DNA from: Clostridia bacterium
GTDB taxonomy: Bacteria; Bacillota; Clostridia; Christensenellales; CAG-138
Length of the DNA: 52,428 bases
Reading direction: 5' to 3'
NCBI GenBank assembly: GCA_016292635.1
Contig: JAEDIC010000013.1
Location: 1 to 52,428 of the forward strand
The notes beneath the pieces are model-generated. The model did no database searches, was not told the DNA's origin, and saw only the letters and a program-made list of their open reading frames with translations. This document shows, piece after piece, positions 48,217 to 52,428 of this stretch. Within the stretch, counting starts at the first letter, position 1. Each line of letters begins with the position of its first letter. The position numbers were made by a program, and so were the translations under genes.

Positions 48217-49925
48217 GGGGTATAGGTAAGTCTGCGGTTTATTTCCCGAACCGCATCCCCATCCACTTTCAGTTCCTCCCTGTCGTAGGTGTAAAGGCCG
48301 TTGGTCTCGCCTTCCACATCGCTGAGTTGGGTGTATACCACGCCGGAGAGGCCCTTTGGTATGGAGGGGATTATCTCCTGCTCGTACAGTTTTTTATACG
48401 CCGCCATCAGTTCTTCCCGGCTCTTCAGCTTTTTATAGCCGAATTCCTTTGCGGCCTCGCCGCTGCCCGTAAGGCGCAGACTGTAGCCTCCGCATTCCGT
48501 AAGGACTGCCGCCCTGCCCCTGTCGTCCGCCCTGAAGCGATAGGGCCTGAAGTATACATGGCGGCTGTATATGTCGCCCACGCCCTGATCATGCCATCCG
48601 CTGGCATGATCTATAAGGCGGGTAGGATCCATGCTTCTTATGCGCCCGGTTATCTCCGCCGCATCAAACTGTCCCCAGCCTTCGTTGAAGGGCACCCATA
48701 CCGCTATGGATACGCAGCTGTAAAGATTGGCTATCATCTCATCCAGTTCTTTTTTAAACTGCTCCCTGCCCTCATCATTCGTGCGGCTAAAGCGGGAATA
48801 CCTGTCGTCCTTTATCTTTGCCCCGGTAAACAGGGGGGCAATAACGGTAAGGGGATCGTACTTTTCCCCGCCGTTTATCATATCCTGCCATACCAGCATA
48901 CCCAGCCTGTCGCAATGGTAATACCAGCGCAGAGGCTCAATTTTTATATGCTTCCTCAGCATATTGAACCCCAGCTCCTTCATGGAGCGTATGTCTTCTA
49001 TCATGGCCTCGTCGGTTGGGGCGGTATACAGGCCCTCCGGCCAGTATCCCTGGTCCAGCACGCCGTTATGGAAGCATGGCTTATCGTTGAGGAACAGCCG
49101 CATAATGCCAGCCTCATCTTTTTTCATTTCGAACTTTCTCATGCCGAAATAGCTTTCCACCCTGTCCTCGCCCATCAGCACTGAAAAATCATAAAGATAG
49201 GGATTATCAGGTGTCCATGGGCTGAAGCCCTGCATGCTTATGCGCATGGGCCGGTTTGTATCCCCCTCCGCCACCACCATGCCCACTCTCGCAGTGCAGG
49301 GGCGCTCGGAATCCGAGTATACGGTGATCTCCACCGCTTCTTCGTCATAGAGGGGAGTTATTCGCAGACCGGATATGTATTCCTCCGGCACGCTTTCCAT
49401 CCATACCGTCTGCCATATGCCGCTCTGTGGGGTATACCACATGCCGCCCTTCCGGATCTTCTGCTTGCCCCGGCTATGGTAAGATGCATCGGTATAGTCC
49501 TTTACCTTGACTATAAGCTGATTGTTCTCCCGAAGCTCCCGTGTTATATCCATGGAAAAGGGTGTATATCCCCCGGTATGGCTGCCAAGCTCTATGCCGT
49601 TAAGATATACGGTGGCAATCTGATCCACCGCACCGAAATGCAGCAGCACCCGCCCCACATTAAACCCCTCGGGCAGGGCAAAGCTGCGCATATACCAAAG
49701 GGTATCCTCAGGGGTCACCTGTCTCTGTACTCCCGAAAGCTCGCTCTCCGGTGAAAAGGGCACAAGTATCTCTCCATCCGGCTCGTCCGGCACGCCCTTG
49801 CCTCGAACTATGGCATAATTCCAAAGGCCGTTAAGGTTTATATAGCTGTTGCGGCGCAGCTGAGGGCGGGGATACTCCATGAGCACATTATCCCTGTCCA
49901 GCCGCTTTCCCCATTTTGTTATCAT
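48195..49925 (-). CDS. Glycoside hydrolase family 2 protein
   Basis: A 576-residue cytosolic retaining glycosidase without signal peptide. The N-terminal jelly-roll sugar-binding domain (~1-180) has GLWNYAI, WYMRSF and YLNGIELGSHTGGYTPF. An immunoglobulin-like domain (~180-270) is followed by a TIM barrel (~275-560) with the acid/base Glu in WVPFNEGWGQ and the probable nucleophile Glu in LTECGGYS. The family includes beta-galactosidase, beta-mannosidase and beta-glucuronidase. The protein is short compared with LacZ, and specificity cannot be read from these motifs. AGGAGGCGG precedes the ATG. No transporter or regulator lies beside it. Its 3' end overlaps spoIIP. Confidence 0.9.
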   Translation of the reverse strand: MITKWGKRLDRDNVLMEYPRPQLRRNSYINLNGLWNYAIVRGKGVPDEPDGEILVPFSPESELSGVQRQVTPEDTLWYMRSFALPEGFNVGRVLLHFGAVDQIATVYLNGIELGSHTGGYTPFSMDITRELRENNQLIVKVKDYTDASYHSRGKQKIRKGGMWYTPQSGIWQTVWMESVPEEYISGLRITPLYDEEAVEITVYSDSERPCTARVGMVVAEGDTNRPMRISMQGFSPWTPDNPYLYDFSVLMGEDRVESYFGMRKFEMKKDEAGIMRLFLNDKPCFHNGVLDQGYWPEGLYTAPTDEAMIEDIRSMKELGFNMLRKHIKIEPLRWYYHCDRLGMLVWQDMINGGEKYDPLTVIAPLFTGAKIKDDRYSRFSRTNDEGREQFKKELDEMIANLYSCVSIAVWVPFNEGWGQFDAAEITGRIRSMDPTRLIDHASGWHDQGVGDIYSRHVYFRPYRFRADDRGRAAVLTECGGYSLRLTGSGEAAKEFGYKKLKSREELMAAYKKLYEQEIIPSIPKGLSGVVYTQLSDVEGETNGLYTYDREELKVDGDAVREINRRLTYTPQGESES

Positions 49926-50020
49926 AATCCGCCTCCTGTCCCTCTTTTGAGGGAATGCGATGTGTATATATATATAGATAAGTATATTATATTACACATT
50001 ATGGGGTTTGTCATTGCAGT

Positions 50021-50049
50021 TTGCATTGGCGGTCCATTTATTATATAGT
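50021..50049 (+). promoter_or_regulatory. trmK promoter (leaderless geometry)
   Basis: TTGCAT (50021-50026), a 17-base spacer and TATAGT (50044-50049) are followed by exactly six bases before the trmK ATG (50056). No Shine-Dalgarno sequence is present. It is the third such case in the window, with holA and the xdhC-like gene. Confidence 0.55.
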
Positions 50050-50055
50050 ATCAGT

Positions 50056-50769
50056 ATGAAGTATTGCGTAAAACTCCGTCCCCGGCTGCAGGCTGCGGCG
50101 GATATGATAACGGGCTCTGCCCATACTGCGGATATAGGCTGCGATCACGGCAGGCTTTCCATTGCGCTGCTTCAGCAGGGACGGGCAGAACGGGTTACCG
50201 CGTCGGACATAAGCGAACCCTCATTGCAGAAGGCGCGGCTCCTTGCAGAAAAGTGCGGCCTGTCCTCACGAATGCATACCGTGGTGTCCGACGGCATTAG
50301 CCACCTTTCCCCCGGCCTTGCTGATACCATAGTCATCGCAGGCATGGGAGGCGAGCTTATCGCCAGAATACTCTCCGCATCTCCCGGTGTGGCCCAAAGT
50401 GCCGATACTATAGTAATGCAGCCAATGCGGGGAGTTGAAGAGCTGCGCCGGTATCTCAGGGAAAACAATTATCCCATAGCGGATGAAAGGCTTGTATCCG
50501 ACGGAGGACGGATATATCAGATAATTTCCGCTTCCCCCGGAGAAAGGGAATCTGTGCCGGCATGGTTTCCATCCGATGAGTACTCCCTGGGATATTCCCT
50601 CTTTGAAAAGGCGGACCCCTTACTTATCCCCCTTCTCACCCAATATCGTAACGGTCATATTCGAAGGCTGGACAAGGCCCGTGGCAAAGGCGTTTCGCCC
50701 GTGGCCCTTACGGAAATAATAAACCGGGCAGAAGCCCTTATTAAATTAGCTGTGGAGATGCAAAAATGA
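50056..50769 (+). CDS. trmK: tRNA (adenine(22)-N(1))-methyltransferase TrmK
   Basis: A 237-residue SAM-dependent methyltransferase that makes m1A22 in tRNA. It has the Rossmann motif I ADIGCDHGRLSIALL, the ASDISEPSLQKA segment, and the TIVIAGMGGELI and MQPMRGVEELRRYL motifs of the COG2384 family. The ATG at 50056 is chosen because the family start (LRPRLQAAADM) follows directly; a start further upstream would lie inside the promoter. It overlaps the Nif3-like gene by 4 bases, a conserved Firmicute pair downstream of rpoD in many genomes; here it is about 8 kb away. Confidence 0.93.
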   Translation: MKYCVKLRPRLQAAADMITGSAHTADIGCDHGRLSIALLQQGRAERVTASDISEPSLQKARLLAEKCGLSSRMHTVVSDGISHLSPGLADTIVIAGMGGELIARILSASPGVAQSADTIVMQPMRGVEELRRYLRENNYPIADERLVSDGGRIYQIISASPGERESVPAWFPSDEYSLGYSLFEKADPLLIPLLTQYRNGHIRRLDKARGKGVSPVALTEIINRAEALIKLAVEMQK

Positions 50770-51530
50770 AGCTGAACGACTTTATCGCCGCCATGGATAC
50801 CATCGCCCCCCGTGAGCTTGCCGCTCCATGGGACAACCCCGGCCTGCTCATAGGCACAGAAAAGCAGGATATAACTAAAGTTCTCGTGGCGCTGGACTGC
50901 TCCGTTGCCACCGCTAAAGAAGCCATAGACTGGGGCGCGGACCTTCTGCTCACCCACCACCCGATATTTTTCGGCGGGGTAAAGCGCATCGCTCCGGATG
51001 ACCCGGATACCGAAGGAGCGTATCTGCTCATCCGCAACGGCATAGGCCTTTTTGCCGCCCATACCAACCTTGACTCTGCCGAAGGCGGCGTAAACGACTG
51101 CCTTGCGGGGGCTCTTGGCCTTAGGCATATTGAAAAGCTGCCGCCGGACGACATGGGTCGCATAGGCCTGCTCTCCTCGCCCATGGCTTTTGTGGATTTT
51201 GCCCGCATGGTGGAGGAAAAGCTATCCGCCAGAGTGCGTATAAACGGAGAAGCCGCTGCCCCTGTGAGGCGCATCGCCATGGTTGGCGGCAGCGCAGCGG
51301 AGGAGCTTTTTGCCGCCAAAGCCGCGGGAGCAGACGTTTTCATCACAGGCGAAATGAAGCATCACCTTGCAATTCAGGCTGCGGCTCTTGGCCTATTTAT
51401 AATCGAAGCAGGCCATTACGAAACCGAAAAAGTGGTATTGCAGCCACTTATCAATCGTTTACAAGTTCTTTCGGATGATGTACAATATAAGTTGACTCGT
51501 TCGGAATCGGCGTGTCTTAGGGGTATATGA
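50766..51530 (+). CDS. Nif3-like dinuclear metal centre protein
   Basis: A 254-residue member of the Nif3/DUF34 (YqfO) family, often labelled GTP cyclohydrolase 1 type 2 homologue. It shows the metal-binding LLLTHHPIFFGG and the C-terminal GHYETEKVVLQPL, with the WDNPGLLIG N-terminal segment. It lacks the YqfO/CutA-like insertion of longer homologues. GGAG precedes the ATG, which overlaps the trmK stop by 4 bases. The biochemical role of the family is unsettled; conserved pairing with trmK suggests a nucleic-acid or housekeeping function. Confidence 0.92.
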   Translation: MKLNDFIAAMDTIAPRELAAPWDNPGLLIGTEKQDITKVLVALDCSVATAKEAIDWGADLLLTHHPIFFGGVKRIAPDDPDTEGAYLLIRNGIGLFAAHTNLDSAEGGVNDCLAGALGLRHIEKLPPDDMGRIGLLSSPMAFVDFARMVEEKLSARVRINGEAAAPVRRIAMVGGSAAEELFAAKAAGADVFITGEMKHHLAIQAAALGLFIIEAGHYETEKVVLQPLINRLQVLSDDVQYKLTRSESACLRGI

Positions 51531-51565
51531 TTTCCCCATCGGCTATCAATACAGGAGGTAAACCC

Positions 51566-52285
51566 ATGACCAAGATCGACGATCTCTGGCTGTATGACCA
51601 GGCTCAGCAGGAAGTTGCCAAGATAGACAACCGCCTTAAGACCACCCCCAACCGTGCCCGCCTCAACAAGCTCCACTCTTTCCTTTCAGAGCAGCAGGCC
51701 CAGGTTGTTTCCCTTACCAGGCAAATAGAAGCCCGGGGCGCAGCCCTTACCAAGCTGTCCGCCCTCTGCCAGGATCTGGAGCGCAGGCTGGAGCTGGAGC
51801 TTTCCGAATTCTCCACCATGGAAAACGATGAGGAATGTACCGCCGCAGAAATGACCGAAGCCCGCAAGTCTATGGAAGGGCTCATGGACCAGATAACCTC
51901 CGCACGCAAGGATATAACCGACGCCATCGCCTTCCTTGAAAAGGCCACCGCCGACTACAAGGAAACCTACACCAGGGCAGGCAAGGCAAAGAAGGAATAC
52001 GACGCCGTGCGCGCCGCCTGTGAAGGGGAAGCTGCGGAAGCCAAACCGGAGCGCGAACAGGCAGTGGCTGCGGCGGATAAGCTTAAAGCCGGCATAGACC
52101 CGGCCCTCCTCAAGAGGTATACGGCTATCCGCTCAAACTATTCCAACCCCATAGCCACGGTGGAAAACAACCAATGCAGCGGCTGCCGCATGTCCCTCCC
52201 CACCTCGATTGTCAAAAAGGTAGCCTCCGGCACGGGACTTGTGGAGTGCGAAAACTGCGGAAGGATACTTTATACCAGGCAATAG
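51566..52285 (+). CDS. Coiled-coil zinc-ribbon protein (CdsZ/CT398-like)
   Basis: A 239-residue protein. Residues ~1-185 form a long antiparallel coiled coil rich in Ala, Lys, Glu and Arg. The last ~45 residues carry the C4 zinc ribbon NQCSGCRMSLP and ECENCGRILY. The ATG at 51566 follows a perfect AGGAGGT. It is downstream of trmK and the Nif3-like gene, the position where this family is found in Firmicutes. Its function is not established; homologues have been linked to RNA or sigma-factor interactions. The rnpB gene begins shortly after. Confidence 0.85.
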   Translation: MTKIDDLWLYDQAQQEVAKIDNRLKTTPNRARLNKLHSFLSEQQAQVVSLTRQIEARGAALTKLSALCQDLERRLELELSEFSTMENDEECTAAEMTEARKSMEGLMDQITSARKDITDAIAFLEKATADYKETYTRAGKAKKEYDAVRAACEGEAAEAKPEREQAVAAADKLKAGIDPALLKRYTAIRSNYSNPIATVENNQCSGCRMSLPTSIVKKVASGTGLVECENCGRILYTRQ

Positions 52286-52311
52286 CGCAAATTTACAACT
52301 GAAAACAAAGT

Positions 52312-52428
52312 TTTGCGAGTAAGACAGGTGACTGCATGCGGCTTTGTCCGTATGAGGAAAGTCCGAGCTCCATAGGGCAGGGTGCCGGATAACGTCCGGC
52401 GGAGGCGACTCCAGGGAAAGTGCAACAG
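52312..52428 (+). ncRNA. rnpB: RNase P RNA, type A, 5' part (cut by window edge)
   Basis: The catalytic RNA of RNase P, which removes the 5' leader of tRNA precursors. The most conserved block GAGGAAAGTCC is present, followed by GAGCTCCATAGGGCAGGGTG, a short stem (GCCGGATAACGTCCGGC) and GTGCAACAG at the edge. The order and the short stem match the type A (ancestral) structure, not the Bacillus type B. The 5' boundary is estimated from the start of homology. The 3' two thirds lie outside the window. Confidence 0.92.

Noticed and set aside
48183..49184. A 333-codon plus-strand frame antisense to the GH2 gene
   Set aside because: Shadow of GH2 codon usage; no ribosome binding site or motif.
1..52428. 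CRISPR arrays, insertion sequences, prophage or integrase genes
   Set aside because: No regularly spaced repeats, transposase or phage genes were found on reading both strands.

Overview
The window looks like a chromosome segment of a spore-forming, anaerobic Firmicute of class Clostridia, probably a gut lineage. The spore-specific protease GPR and SpoIIP sit side by side. Superoxide reductase and high-molecular-weight rubredoxin serve as oxygen/NO defence, and there are an [FeFe]-hydrogenase-type sensor and a glycyl-radical hydroxyproline dehydratase. Gene order (dnaG-rpoD, obg-yhbY/nadD-yqeK-rsfS, queA-tgt, tsaE-tsaB-rimI) is also Firmicute-like. Base composition is moderately GC-rich, and AUA is unusually common among isoleucine codons. 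No tRNA, CRISPR array, prophage or transposase was seen.

Layout. 0.2-2.6 kb: glutamate racemase, a stand-alone Dak/FakA-type domain, a DUF3795-like Cys-rich protein and an Hrb-type flavin reductase/rubredoxin. 2.7-8.9 kb (minus): one tightly packed operon of response regulator, histidine kinase, two GerMN lipoproteins, mnmA and a small membrane protein. 9.2-12.6 kb (plus): a D-Ala-D-Ala carboxypeptidase with an Arg/Ser tail, an SDR, thioredoxin and superoxide reductase. 12.6-12.9 kb: a multi-hairpin element. 12.9-17.7 kb (minus): rsfS, a nadD-yqeK fusion, yhbY, obg and nth, interrupted by one plus-strand membrane-protein gene. 17.8-23 kb: a LysR regulator divergent from a glycyl-radical activase, hypD and proC. 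23-27.8 kb: a small ORF without a normal start, an alkyladenine glycosylase, an LCP ligase, a YbaK-type deacylase, an aldo/keto reductase and a second proC. 28-34.3 kb (plus): queA, tgt, tsaE, tsaB, rimI, ridA, a short comEC and holA. 34.6-38.6 kb: a PAS-linked hydrogenase, a PP2C phosphatase and an orphan XdhC protein. 38.8-44.7 kb: two small hypotheticals, a CPYC lipoprotein, rpoD, dnaG and dgt. 44.9-50 kb: an EamA transporter, rpsT, gpr-spoIIP and a GH2 glycosidase. 50-52.4 kb: trmK, a Nif3-like gene, a zinc-ribbon coiled-coil protein and the 5' part of rnpB.

How genes work together. The hypD unit would dehydrate trans-4-hydroxyproline to pyrroline-5-carboxylate, which ProC reduces to proline. 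The adjacent LysR has phased repeats in the shared promoter region. Thioredoxin and superoxide reductase carry the same dyad centred at about -41 from their -10 boxes, which implies a common activator. The hydrogenase-like sensor plus PP2C phosphatase looks like an H2/redox-responsive dephosphorylation switch. Three genes (holA, xdhC-like, trmK) have a -10 box exactly six bases before the ATG and no Shine-Dalgarno sequence, so they are predicted to be leaderless.
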